DNA of 64,000 bases, taken from assembly GCA_047967505.1 (NCBI GenBank), contig CM106539.1; one strand, written 5' to 3'. The notes beneath the pieces were generated by a model. The model made no database searches. It saw only the letters and a program-made list of their open reading frames with translations, and was not told the DNA's origin. Positions 22,795 through 32,869 of this stretch are shown here, in pieces; positions within the stretch are counted from its first letter, which is position 1; every line of letters begins with the position of its first letter. This DNA is from Dipteris shenzhenensis (taxonomy: Eukaryota; Polypodiophyta; Polypodiopsida; Gleicheniales). A program made the position numbers and the translations under genes.

Positions 22795-24040
22795 GAGAGA
22801 GGGGGCTGGCGGCGGGGAGGGGGGGGAAGGGGGGAGTGAGGAAGGGGGGGGGCGGGGGTGAAGGGGGGGGAGGGGGAAGGGGGTGGGAGGGGCTGGCGGC
22901 GGCCGCCAGCCTGGGGGAAGGGGGGGGGAAGGGGGGGTGGGGAAGAGGGGGGGGGGGGGGGAAGGGCTAAGAGGGGGGGGGGCTGGGGGGCTGGCGGCCA
23001 CGGCCACCAGCTCGGGGAAAGGGGGAGGGGAGGGGGGAGAGGGGGCGGGGAGCGGGAGGGCGAGGGTGAAGGGGGGGGAGGGGGAAGGGGGTGGGAGGGG
23101 CTGGCGGCCACAGCCGCCAGCCCGGGGGAAGGGGGGGTGGAGAAGAGGGGGGGGGGAGGGCTGAGAGGGGGGGGGCTGGTGGGCTGGCGGCCGAGCGAAG
23201 GGGGGAGGGGGGGGAGAGGGGGCAGGGAAGGGGGGGCAGGGGAGGGGGAAGGGGGTGGGAGGAAGGGGGTGCGAGAGGGGGGGTGCGAGGGGGTGCGAGA
23301 GGGGGGGAAGGGCTGGCGACCGCAATCGCCATCCCGTGGAGGGGGGGGCGGGGGTGAAGGGGCGGAAGGGGGAAGGGGGTGCAAGGGGGGTGGGGGAAGG
23401 TGGGGTGGAGGGGGAAGGGGGTCGGACGGGGGCAGGGAGTGGGTCGGGAAAGGGGGGAGGGGGGGCTGGCGACTGCGGCTACCAGCCCGAGGGAAGGGGG
23501 GAGGGGGGCAAGGGGGAAGGGGGGAGGGGCGGGGGGGCTGGCGGCGCCGCGACCGGCCCTGGGGAAGGGGGGGTGGAGGGGGAAGGGGGTGGGACGAGGG
23601 GAAAGGGGGGAGGGGGCGAGGGGGAAAGGGGGTAGGGGGGGTTGGCGGCCACGGCCGCCAACCCTGGGGAAGGGGGGATGGAGGGGGAAGGGGGTGGGAC
23701 AAGGAGAGCAGAGGGGGAAGGGGGTGGGACAGGGGGGAAAGGGGGGAGGGACGGGAGAAAGGGGGTAAGGGGGGGGGGGGTTGGGGGAGAGCAGAGGGGG
23801 AAGGGGGTGGGACAGGGGGAAAGGGGGAGGGCGCGGGGGAAAGGGGGTAAGGGGGGGGCTGGCGGCCACGGCCACCAGCCTTGGGGAAGGGGGGATGGAG
23901 GGGGAAGGGGGTGGGACAGGGAGAGCAGAGGGGGAAGGGGGTGGGATGGGGGGGGAAGGGGGGAGGAGGGGGGCTGGTGGCCGCAGCCGCTAGCCCTGGG
24001 GAAGGGGGGAAGGGGGGGTGGAGGGGGAAGGGGGTGGGAC
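22795..24040. repeat. G-tract array with ten embedded hairpins
   Basis: The plus strand is almost entirely runs of 4-14 G with A, GA, T or C spacers. Set into it are ten copies of a GC-rich inverted repeat of the form GGCTGGCGGC-CACG-GCCGCCAGCC, starting near 22891, 22989, 23099, 23182 (half copy), 23311, 23464, 23536, 23640, 23857 and 23972. Each is followed by a CCNGGGGAA-like word and more G-tracts, and in the right half by GGAGGGGGAAGGGGGTGGGA. Long open frames on both strands (up to 346 codons, Gly/Arg-rich or Pro-rich) exist only because stop codons are rare in such sequence. G-quadruplex and hairpin formation are expected from the sequence. Function is unknown. Confidence 0.9.
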
Positions 24041-24190
24041 AGTAAGGAAGAGGATACTGAGTCTACTCTGAAAGCACTACATACTACAGAAGAAGTAGAG
24101 ACTGAGTGTACATCTAGAGCACCACATCCTCCATTGGAAGCATCAGAAGAGTTGCCACAGTCTCCACTAGAAGCATCAGAAGAGTTGTGA
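24041..24190 (+). pseudogene. Short coding-like tail with an 11-residue repeat
   Basis: A frame continuing out of the G-rich array encodes SKEEDTESTLKALHTTEEVE and then, ending at TGA 24188-24190, two copies of PLEASEEL separated by PQS. The 33-bp DNA repeat (GAAGCATCAGAAGAGTTG at 24137 and 24170) keeps frame. The acidic Ser/Glu-rich sequence looks like real protein sequence, but I cannot name it. It could be the end of a gene into which the G-rich repeat expanded. Confidence 0.35.
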
Positions 24191-24915
24191 TGCATGTATG
24201 ATGTTGTGTTTGTATATATGCATGAGGAGCATATTCTCATGATGTTGTTTACTCCATGAATATTATGGTTGACATTTATTTGTTGCAATGTATGAATCAT
24301 GATGTAGTTTTTGTTGATTATACACCAATTTTTGACTTATTACTTAAGTGGCATTTAGTCATGATATTTATATATTTATTTCATGCACACAATTTTATGA
24401 TATGAATGTGTGATGATGTGATTATTAGGAAATATAACCTTCTGTGATGAGAATTTTGATATGAATATGTGATGATGTAATATTTGTAATATATTTCATG
24501 GCAAAGTATCAATTCCCAATGCTCGACTTAAAGTATAGCATTCCCAATGCTCTGCAAAATTTTATTCAGTTGGACAGTCTCCACTCACTTAAAGTAGAGC
24601 ATTTCCAATGCTTCTCTCACTTTATTCCAACCCTTATCCTTATCATAGCGAACACGTTGTGCCTTAGTGCACTTGTAATCTTCATTGTAGTCCTTTCACA
24701 AGCACTCTCTTATTTCTTACATCCTAGTCCTTCTAATTAACTTGTATTCATCTTTCACTTTATGTCTTCCCTCACTTTCTATCACTCTTGAAGGTGGGGC
24801 ATCTCACTGTGCATCCGTCGCTATTGCTCCCTCACTCTCCTTCTCCCACTTTCCCTCTAAGACAATGACTACTTACTACCTGACTTCATTTAGTTAACTC
24901 AAATTCTGTCTTAGA
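24191..24915. other. AT-rich intergenic stretch
   Basis: No gene recognised. The words TTCCCAATGCTC and AAAGTA(T/G)AGCATT recur around 24510-24620 as a short imperfect repeat. An 80-codon open frame at 24498-24740 is probably chance. Confidence 0.4.
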
Positions 24916-25324
24916 TCTCTTTTGTATGGACCAATAAAGGGAAAATCATTTGAGGAGGATATGTTACGCACATGGCTGCTTGATTTGAACTCAGCAGAAG
25001 AGGTGAATATCCTTAGCTTTCTTTTTTGCTAAGTCTTTTAATCACGTACTTCTTATGCAAACGAGTTAAATTTTCGTACAGGATATGGCGGTGGCTAGAA
25101 GCTATATTGAAAAAAATGGTGAAGATGAGGAAAGCCAAGAAAGAAAAGAAGAGTTGTTGAATGCTTACAAGTCGGCGGAAGATTCGAAACAAGTTGTGAG
25201 GAGAGTCTGTGAGGAGATTTACGATGCCAGCCCTAGTTACGCATGGCCTGCAAGTTTAAAGTCTGCTTGTTTTCATGAAGCCAATGCCATAGTAGGCACT
25301 TTCGAGGACATATGCTCTCTCTAA
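24916..25324 (+). CDS. Two exons of an unrecognised gene (3' end)
   Basis: A first exon ending GCAGAAGAG at 25002 encodes LRSLLYGPIKGKSFEEDMLR and TWLLDLNSAEE. A 79-nt intron (25003-25081) starts GTGAAT and ends GTACAG. The second exon, from 25082, continues in phase 0 as DMAVARSYIEKNGEDEESQE, then KEELLNAYKSAEDSKQVVRR, CEEIYDASPSYAWP and FHEANAIVGTFEDICSL, with TAA at 25322-25324. Splice sites, frame continuity and ordinary amino-acid composition suggest a genuine host gene or gene fragment. I do not recognise the family. The 5' part is not visible upstream: stops appear in this frame before about 24916. It could be the 3' end of a gene interrupted by repeats, or a captured fragment. Confidence 0.45.
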
Positions 25325-25797
25325 TGACTTAATAGTCAAGTGATGGAAATTTAATTCCATAGAAATTTAAACTGTGAAATTTAATTCCATAGACTTATGT
25401 GTTTTCTAAAGTAACTGTAAGAGACAAAGATGACATCTTCTAGGCTGAGCTAATGGAAGGTGTTTTTTAACACCATAAGGCTTTGAGTTATATGATCTAC
25501 TTCTTGTACAAATGTGTCATGCTTTTTTTTTAATGTACTCTAGTTTTTTAAATGTACTCTAGTTTTTTTTCTAATTTGATTTTTTAAAATCTTACTTTTT
25601 GTCTCTTTTAACAACATGAAGTCCTCTTTTTTTAATGTACTCTAGTTTTAATAACATGTCACATCATTTTTTCTAATTTGGTTTTTTAAAATCTTACTTC
25701 TTGACTCAAAGTTTTGTTTTGTAAGAGCCTCTTTGTTTGAAATGCTTTATCCAAAATTATGTCACAAAATGAATTTGGACAGTGCACTACTCCAAAA
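25325..25797. other. T-rich stretch with a short duplication
   Basis: TCTAATTTG(A/G)TTTTTTAAAA followed by TCTTACTT occurs near 25570 and again near 25673, and AATGTACTCTAGTTTT occurs three times, so a segment of roughly 100 bp is duplicated. No gene seen. Confidence 0.5.
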
Positions 25798-25878
25798 TTA
25801 CACTACAAGGCATAGGCCATTTTCCGACGGAAATACCGACGCTTTTTACATTAAATTTTTTTTTTTCATGGGCACAAA

Positions 25879-26050
25879 CGTCGCTATAAGTGTTGCTAAA
25901 AGCGTCAGAAAAGGATCGTCGCTATAAAGCATCGCTATATAGCGACACTGGCAATCGTTGCTATATAGCGACGATGCAAACGTCGCTATATAGCGACACT
26001 GTTAATCGTCGCTATATAGCGACACTGGTAAACATCGCTATATAGCGACG
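25879..26050. repeat. CACTA-1 left subterminal motif cluster
   Basis: Five or so copies of the 16-bp palindrome GTCGCTATATAGCGAC or one-mismatch variants (for example TTGCTATATAGCGAC) occur close together. In En/Spm-type elements such clustered subterminal motifs are the binding sites of the TNPA protein. That role is inferred here from position and repetition. Confidence 0.8.
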
Positions 26051-26342
26051 ATTAACATAAGTAAAAAAAAAGGGTTAGTGGGGTTAAACAGGGCTTCCTT
26101 TTGGCCCTATTTAGCCCCACTAATCCTTTTTTTTTTTTGTAATTACAAAAGAAAGTTTTTTATAACAAAATTTCCCTTGCTTACAGGGTGATACAAAATT
26201 GTTCTTGTGAAATGATGAGTAACAAATGCATATACATGTCGGACATATACAACAGTGTTTGTAACAAAATTACCCTTTCGAAAGGGCGATACAAAATTGC
26301 TCAAATGAGCGGATATATAAAATGCTACTACCACTACTACTA

Positions 26343-27884
26343 CTACTCATCCGAATTCGAATCCGAATCATCTTCGTCTTGTTGGCCTGTTCCTTGGTCC
26401 TCGACACCTGCATCTTCTCCCTCGTCGTCGCCACCTACGTCTGATCCTTGGCCCTGTTGATCGCTCGCCTTCGATGATGGAACGCTTGAGCTTTGACCCT
26501 AAGAGTGAACCATATAAATCGAAAATTAGATTGGAACTTAAATTAAAAAGTGAGATTACAAGTAGGAGTAAACTTATATCGTGCCCGTCGCTCCCATTAC
26601 CTCTTGCTCAATGAACCACGACTTTGTTCCTATCTGAAATGCGCGTCGCGTCTCTGCATCTGTAGGAAGATGGCCCATCGCAGCTTGCTATGGATCCAAT
26701 TTACGAGAGTTAGAGTTAGCTAAAGTGCATGTAATATGTAAGTAAAACAAATAGAACAATACATTAAATGAGAAGAAGTAGACTTACCACGATTGCCTCG
26801 AATGCATACCATCTGCCTGCACCAAAGTACGAAGTACCTATGACATCCAGCCGTCTCTTCGCAACCCTCCTCTGACCCTCGAACATTTCAGGATGGTCCC
26901 TATGTTGCTTCTTGAAGTACTTCCAATCAGCGTTGTCTGCCCAGCTGGGTTTAGCCAACCCCTTTGTGATGGAAGTACACAAGGTTGATCTACGATGCTT
27001 CAGGACCAAACCCATGCGCTCTCGCATATAATTGTCATTAAACTCCACATTTGGCACATTAGGGTATCTTCGTTTTAACTCATCGATCACCGCCTGCTTC
27101 TTTTGGCCATCTTGATACCGCCAATCGGTATTTATGCCGCTCTTGAAGTGATGACTCATCAACCTCCTCATGGTGGCCATCACTTCTTTGCCCTTTTTAT
27201 CTTCTATTATCTCTCTGGCAGATGTGATTTGATAGAAGAGATCCCCTGATAAGTAAGGGGGACTGACGGTAGCAGAGTTTGAAGGAGTGGAACGTGTGCG
27301 AGCACTTTCAGAGCTAGGAGTAGCAGTGGGACTAGGAGAGGGAAAGGGACCTGACTGATACTGTGTCTCCGGACCAAGTGGAGACCTAAAGGAGCATGAG
27401 TGTGCTGACTCGTCTACATCTCCCGAGTTAGCACAACATGAGCCGCCCGTCCTACTCTTCCTTCCCTTTCGAGAGGCATGCGCAGGTGATGATCCCGCAG
27501 TCGAAGGGGGCGAGGGGATGGCTGGGCAGTATGTCCACCCATCGGTGTAGGGGAAGGAATTGCTGAGGTCCTCTAAGAGAGCAAAGAGAAGAATCTCGCT
27601 GCCTCCTCATCGCTCATCTACGCTACAAACTCATTGGGACTCCCGACAAAGCCATGCGCGACTAGCAAAGGAGTTCCCCAAGGGGTAGTCGCAGTGCTAC
27701 GTGGAAGAGGAGTCAAACCAGGGGTAGTCATAGTGCTAGGTCCGAGAGGAGTCAGACCAGGGGTAGTCCTCGGGGTAGTCGCCTGAGAGGAATCAAAGTC
27801 CTCTGGAGCATATAGATCGTGAGCTCTCCTCCTGCAAGGTTGTCCATACTCGTCGGATGAGCGACGTGATCCCATGTCTAACAT
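26343..27884 (-). pseudogene. TNPA-like CACTA protein gene (CACTA-1)
   Basis: On the minus strand, the start is probably MLDMGSRRSSDEYGQP at 27884 (or the next Met at 27875). A Thr/Pro-rich segment follows (TPRTTPGLTPLGPSTMTTPG), then GTPLLVAHGFVGSPNEFVA. The main exon down to 26788 holds the plant Ptta/En/Spm transposase domain (Transposase_24 type): MRRLMSHHFKSG, KKQAVIDELKRRYPNVPN, LVLKHRRSTLCTSITKGLAK and KRRLDVIGTSYFGAGR. Two short 3' exons follow (26687 leftward, and 26498-26343), ending in an acidic Asp/Ser tail. Lesions: TAG at 27618-27620 where CACTA-2 has CAG, a one-base frame change just after FFSLLS, and a third-exon splice donor that reads ATATAAG where the other copies have GTATAAG. 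The protein would bind the subterminal motifs. Confidence 0.8.
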
Positions 27885-28079
27885 AGACACAAACACGAAA
27901 ACAGAAAACAAAAAAACAAACATAAGCATAGGCATAGGCATAGGCATAGGCAAGAAGAAACAAGAGGGAAAGGAAAGAAGAGGGAAAGAAAAGAGGGAAA
28001 GAAGATGGAAAGGAAAGAAGAGGGAAAGGAAAGAGAAGAGGAAGAAAAGGAAAAAAGAGAATAAGAGTTAGAGAGAATA

Positions 28080-29380
28080 AGCTCATGCTTATGCTTATGC
28101 GGAAATAGAGAATGAGAGAAGGGGGAAATAGAGAAGGGGAAAGAGATGAGGGGGAATGAGCTTATGCGAAAATAGAGAATGAGCTTATATGGAAATAGAG
28201 AATGAGAGAAGCATAAGCTCATGCTTATGCTTCTCTCATTCTCTATTTCCGCATAAGCTCATGCAGGGGACGAGCATTTTCTGAGTGAAATCTTCCGAGC
28301 ATCCGAGCGAAGGAAAAAAAAAGCTTCCAACTATGCATAAATATGGCAAAAATCGATCAGAAGAAAACATAGTTTCACTTAGAAAGGAGTTATATTTTGG
28401 AAAATCTTTCATATATAGTATTAAATATTACATGTATTTTATGAGAGTGATATATAAGCCCAAGTTAATACTTATTTATAGTAATTTAAACTTCTTTAGA
28501 AACATGTCCATAAATATGCTATAAAAACACTAAAAAGATATTGCCATATGATATAAATGTGTTAATAAGTAATTATATATGCATAGTATTATTACATTGA
28601 GAGTGATTATGAGGAATGTTTCTTAAAGGAATCAACACTTTTTTAAGGTAATAACAGGGGTACAAAGGGATGTCTCTAAATAAGAAAATTATGTTGTGTA
28701 AAAATGAATGAGTGACTAGTCTGTATATTTTTATGATAAAGGGATCTAGTTCTAGTGAAAATAAAAGTGTAAAAACCATGTTTCCTAAAGAAAAACATTT
28801 TTAAAAATCTCTTGAAAAACACGCTCGGATAAACTTGCTCATAGGTTTTTGCTCGTAAAATTGACGCATCCGCTCATGCATAAGCATAAGCTTATGCGGA
28901 AATAGAGAATGAGCTTATGCGGAAATAGAGAATGAGAGAAGCTTCTCTCATTCTCTATTTCCACATAAGCTCATGCATAAGAGAAAGCTTGTGCGGAAAT
29001 AGAGAAATAAAGAAGGGGGAAAGCTTATGCGAATGAGAGAAGGGGGAAAGAGATGAGGGGGAAATGAGAGAAGAGGGAAATAGAGAAATAAAGAAGAGGG
29101 AAAGTAGAGAAGGAGCTTATGCGGAAGTAGAGGAGCTTATGCGGAAGTAGAGAAGGAGCTTATGTGGAAATAGAGAAATAAAGAAGAGGGAAAGTAGAGA
29201 AGGAGCTTATGCGGAAGTAGAGAAGGAGCATAAGCTTATGCAGAAATAGAGAATGAGCTTATGCAGAAATAGAGAATGAGAGAAGCTTCTCTCGTTCTCT
29301 ATTTCCGCATAAGCTCATGCATAAGAGAAAGCTTGTGCGGAAATAGAGAAATAAAGAAGGGGGAAAGCTTATGCGAAACT
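28080..29380. repeat. Hexamer minisatellite and palindromes between the CACTA-1 genes
   Basis: GCTTATGC/GCATAAGC and GCTCATGC words alternate with GGAAATAGAGAATGAG and AAGAGGGAAAG(T)AGAG. Three near-perfect palindromes lie at 28181-28260 (arms of about 38 nt, few mismatches), 28909-28974 and 29253-29318 (arms of about 33 nt, one or two mismatches), centred on CTCATG or AAGCTT. 28262-28860 in the middle is AT-rich and unique. The repeat ends at the abrupt start of Tnp2 homology at about 29384. Confidence 0.85.
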
Positions 29381-29383
29381 GAA

Positions 29384-31843
29384 GGTCATGCTCGATACCT
29401 TCCGCTCGACCATCTCGCACGTGGAGGTCAGCTTGATCCACCACCATCATATTTGAAGGCAAGTGATTGGATTCAAGCTTGGAGAGCAAATGGACAGGAA
29501 CCTCCTCCTGGTATGAAGAGGCTATCGATCTTTCACGAGCTTCCTTATTGGGGTCAGTTACAAATCAATCATCTCTTGGATCCCATGCATATCTTCAAGA
29601 ATGTGGGGGCTACTATTTGGGCACACTTGGTTGGTTCCAAGGACTCGAGAGGAGTGCGAGAAGACTTGCATGCTATGAATACGATGTCTCGTTTGTGGCC
29701 CCAAGTGCATGCTTCGGGAAAAGTTGTCCTCCTGAAAGCAACATGGATCCTCTCTATGAGGGAGGAGGCAGCGGTCAAGGCAGACATTGCCTCTTTTCAA
29801 ACACCGACAGGGTACATGCATTGCTTGAAAGGAGCATTTTCAAAGGACAATAAGCTTAGTGGCCTCAAGTCCCATGATTGGCACAAGGTCTTACAGGTAT
29901 TCTAAGTAGAATTAGTGTACCGATAATAGTGATGTGTTAGCGTAATTATTATTATGTTATATTGTTGACATGACTTCATTGTTGCTTTGATAGTTCATCC
30001 TCCCAATTACAATAAAAGGGTGCTTACAAGAAGATGTTAGAAATGATATATTCAAGATCTGTGGTATTGTGAGGTATGCTTACTATCAAATCGCATTATG
30101 TATTTTCTTCATGGACATGTGCAATAGGTGGATATCTCAAATATCTTACATATGCATGGACATGTGAAATAGATGGATATCTCAAAAAGAGATCTCTATA
30201 TCGAGCATCGAGAAGGCTAGGGTGGAATCCATCGAAGCCGTATGCTTGCTTAAGAAGCACTTTCCCTCGAGCATTATGACAACTCAAGTCCACTTGCTTG
30301 TGCACATAGTAGATGAGGTGGCTATAGCAGGTACCGTTCATAGTCGATGGATGTTTTTTCTCGACCGGTTTATGAAAACTTTAAAGGGGTTTGTAAGACA
30401 AAGAGCAAGACTAGAAGCAAGCATGGCAGAGGGATGGCTTGTGCAAGAGTCATTAGTATATATCACAGAGTTTCTTGCATCCACGGATCCTGATATGCCG
30501 CAAGCTTGGCACAACAAGGATGATGATCGCATCGTTGGCGAGGTTCCCCAAGGAAAAGGGATTGAAAGAAAGATGAGCGAAGAGCAAATGGAGAAATTCA
30601 ATAAGTTTTGTATCCTCAATAGCCCTGAGATGCAGAAGTGGATTGAGAGATATGAAGTGGCCAAAGCAGAAAGAATAAATGCAAGGACAAGATTCAGAGT
30701 AATGTATAGGCGATCACAACCATATCCACGAGATCTGGCTCTTCTCCCTACTCACATGTCACTTGATTGGCTACAACTGGCTCTACGTAAAGCCGAACGT
30801 GATGGAGAGACAATAAGCGAGCGCGAGCGAGAGTTATCATCTGGATGTATGGTGCATGTAAGTTTCTTATCTCTTGACGTAATTAAGTAATTATTTGTGG
30901 CAATATATGCTATAAAATAGGTGCATCTTCATTGTTTTAATGATGCTCTTTTACAGTACAAAAAGTACAGTGCATTATGGTCATATGGACGACATTTTCA
31001 CGTGGAACGCATCGATTCAAAGAGAGTCACGTATGATTGTGGAGTCATGGCTAACTTCACACAAGATAGCCGAGCAAGTGCTTCAGATACCAATCTTCTC
31101 TCCTCACAATTGGATTATTGTGGAACCATACGCGACATCTATGAAATTGATTTCAGACGATTTACTATTTTCATTCTTGATGTAAAATGGTTTAGAACTA
31201 CTTACAACGGTCCCCATGCGACAGTGAGAAAAGATAGTAGCGGTCTCTTTGCAATAGACTCCACCAAACATTGGACCAATGAAAGTGATACTTTTGTTCT
31301 TCCCAAGCACTGTGAGCAGGTGCATACTAATGATTTAATTAGTCGAAGCTTTCGTTTTTAAAGTCCATTGATATATATATAATTGACGACATTTGGCACC
31401 CATCTTCAATATAGGTGGTTTTTCATCCGGATCGTTCTGATCCAAGATGGTGGTACGTGATCCAAGTTGCACCACGAAGTAAGAAAATTCTTGAAGATCG
31501 AGATGTGGATATGGAGATGCCACTACCAATGCCGGATCCAATTGATGAATCTAGTGAAGAAGATGTAGATCACCATATGAGCCAAGAGGAAGATGCGCAT
31601 AATGACATCACACGGGAGGAGGATGGAGATCACGATATTGACGAAGAAGACAACAATCATCAAGATCAATCACCACACTTAAGCTTTATTGAAGAAGATG
31701 ATCAAATACCTTTAGGTGAACGTACGATGCTAGAGTACGATGATGATATAGGAGATCAACTCGGCATAGAGTTGGAGATAGACTTGCTTGGCACCTTAGA
31801 CTTGGCTCAAGATGAAACAGTTGATGTAAATGCTCTTATTTGA
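29384..31843 (+). pseudogene. Tnp2-type CACTA transposase, 5'-truncated (CACTA-1)
   Basis: Exons: about 29384-29896, 29994-30073, 30173-30857, 30957-31319 and 31415-31843, all joined in frame with GT-AG introns. The first carries the Transposase_21 region with LPYWGQLQINHLLDPMHIFK and KLSGLKSHDWHKVLQ. The third carries the DUF4218-like region (TTQVHLLVHIVDEVAIAGTV, HSRWMFFLDRFMKTLKGFVR). The fourth carries a DUF4216-like region (DVKWFRT). The last is an acidic tail ending DVNALI. The N-terminal Cys-rich Transpos_assoc and following parts, present in CACTA-2/3, are missing: the coding sequence starts abruptly at the minisatellite. Downstream exons lack stops. It would catalyse excision and integration at the element ends if complete. 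Confidence 0.88.
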
Positions 31844-32041
31844 TTTTTCTCATCTCAAATTTGGACATGAATATATGAGCTTCAAAGGCTTGATGTACAT
31901 GCTCTCATTTTTTTATTCTCTATGAGTTCAAACATGTATGAAAATTTAAAAAAATTTGTCATTGGAAAAAACTAACTTTTAAGGCCTATTAAAAAAAAAA
32001 AACCTCTCTATAAAAACATCGCTATAATATTTTGTCTCAGT

Positions 32042-32168
32042 GTCGCTATATAGCGACTTCTAAAAAGTCGCTATATAGCGACTTTTTCTATAAAAGTCGC
32101 TATATAGCGACTTTTTCTATACAAGTTGCTATATAGCGACTTTCAGCAATAGTCGCTATATAGCGACG
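32042..32168. repeat. CACTA-1 right subterminal motif cluster
   Basis: Five copies of GTCGCTATATAGCGAC or near variants (one with GTTGCTATATAGCGAC), spaced about 25-30 bp, precede the right end. It is the counterpart of the left cluster. Confidence 0.8.
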
Positions 32169-32276
32169 ATTTACGAAACCCGCTTTTTATATCGACGATT
32201 AGTGCTAAGCGGGCGCTAAACGTCGATACGTAAACATCGCAATAATAGGATCCGTGTGTAGTAGTGTTAATGAAAT

Positions 32277-32869
32277 AGGTGTTAAGTACACAATTGGAAG
32301 ATACCCACGGTGTTGGTTGCATGGCATGGTTTACCTCTATCAGAAGCTACCTAGGAATCCGTATACTAGTTACAGAGAGTGTTCCTAGACTTTATCATCG
32401 AGGATGATGATGCCGGAAGAGGGAAGGAATGTTACACTCAAGTTGAGGTAACATGACCTCGGAAGGGTCAGTGGACATTTTCCTTTAAAGGATCAATGTT
32501 TGTATTATATTTGTTTGGGTTTCATGTAAATGATCAAAAAGAATCAAGGTCAAGGTCCTTGGTGAGGGTGATATGGCACAAGACTAGGTGGATCTAAAGC
32601 TAAGGGATCTAAATGCATTAAAGTGCCAAGGGGCAAATGATTTCAATGATATCCCAAGAGAGGTGTAAATGATGCATTTAGGAGATGCCCTCAAATGATG
32701 ACATTTGGCGGACTAGATCCATCTAGGGATATGTGGGCTCTATGTGTAGCATGCAGGTTTTTCCTACGTACGTATCTTTTAGGAGCTTGCTACAGTAGGG
32801 TTTGGTTGGGTGGAACATAGTTGTGCCTACGCCTTGGGAATGGTTGGGTGGAGCATAGTTGTGCCTACA
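32277..32869. other. Intergenic stretch, no recognised gene
   Basis: It contains a direct repeat GGTTGGGTGGA(A/G)CATAGTTGTGCCTAC (near 32804 and 32843). Otherwise nothing is recognised. Confidence 0.45.

Larger units (their letters stand above)
25801..32276 (+). mobile_element. CACTA-1, En/Spm-type DNA transposon
   Basis: The left end is CACTACAAGGCATAGGCC at 25801 and the right end GGATCCGTGTGTAGTAGTG at 32258-32276. It is flanked by a 3-bp target duplication TTA (25798-25800 and 32277-32279). Length 6,476 bp. Subterminal regions carry repeated GTCGCTATATAGCGAC. Inside are a TNPA-like gene on the minus strand (26343-27884), a hexamer minisatellite with long palindromes (28080-29380) and a Tnp2 gene on the plus strand (29384-31843). 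Both genes carry lesions, so autonomy is unlikely. Ends and TSD are perfect, so the boundaries are firm. Confidence 0.95.

Noticed and set aside
22662-23850. Long Pro-rich (minus strand, 346 and 302 codons) and Gly-rich (plus strand, 330 codons) open frames
   Set aside because: They are open in several frames on both strands because G/C runs lack stop codons. No signal peptide, conserved domain or preferred frame is visible.
29558-29821. Minus-strand open frames overlapping Tnp2 (72-87 codons)
   Set aside because: Shadows of the conserved plus-strand Transposase_21 exon; the same shadows occur over CACTA-2 at 51861-52107.
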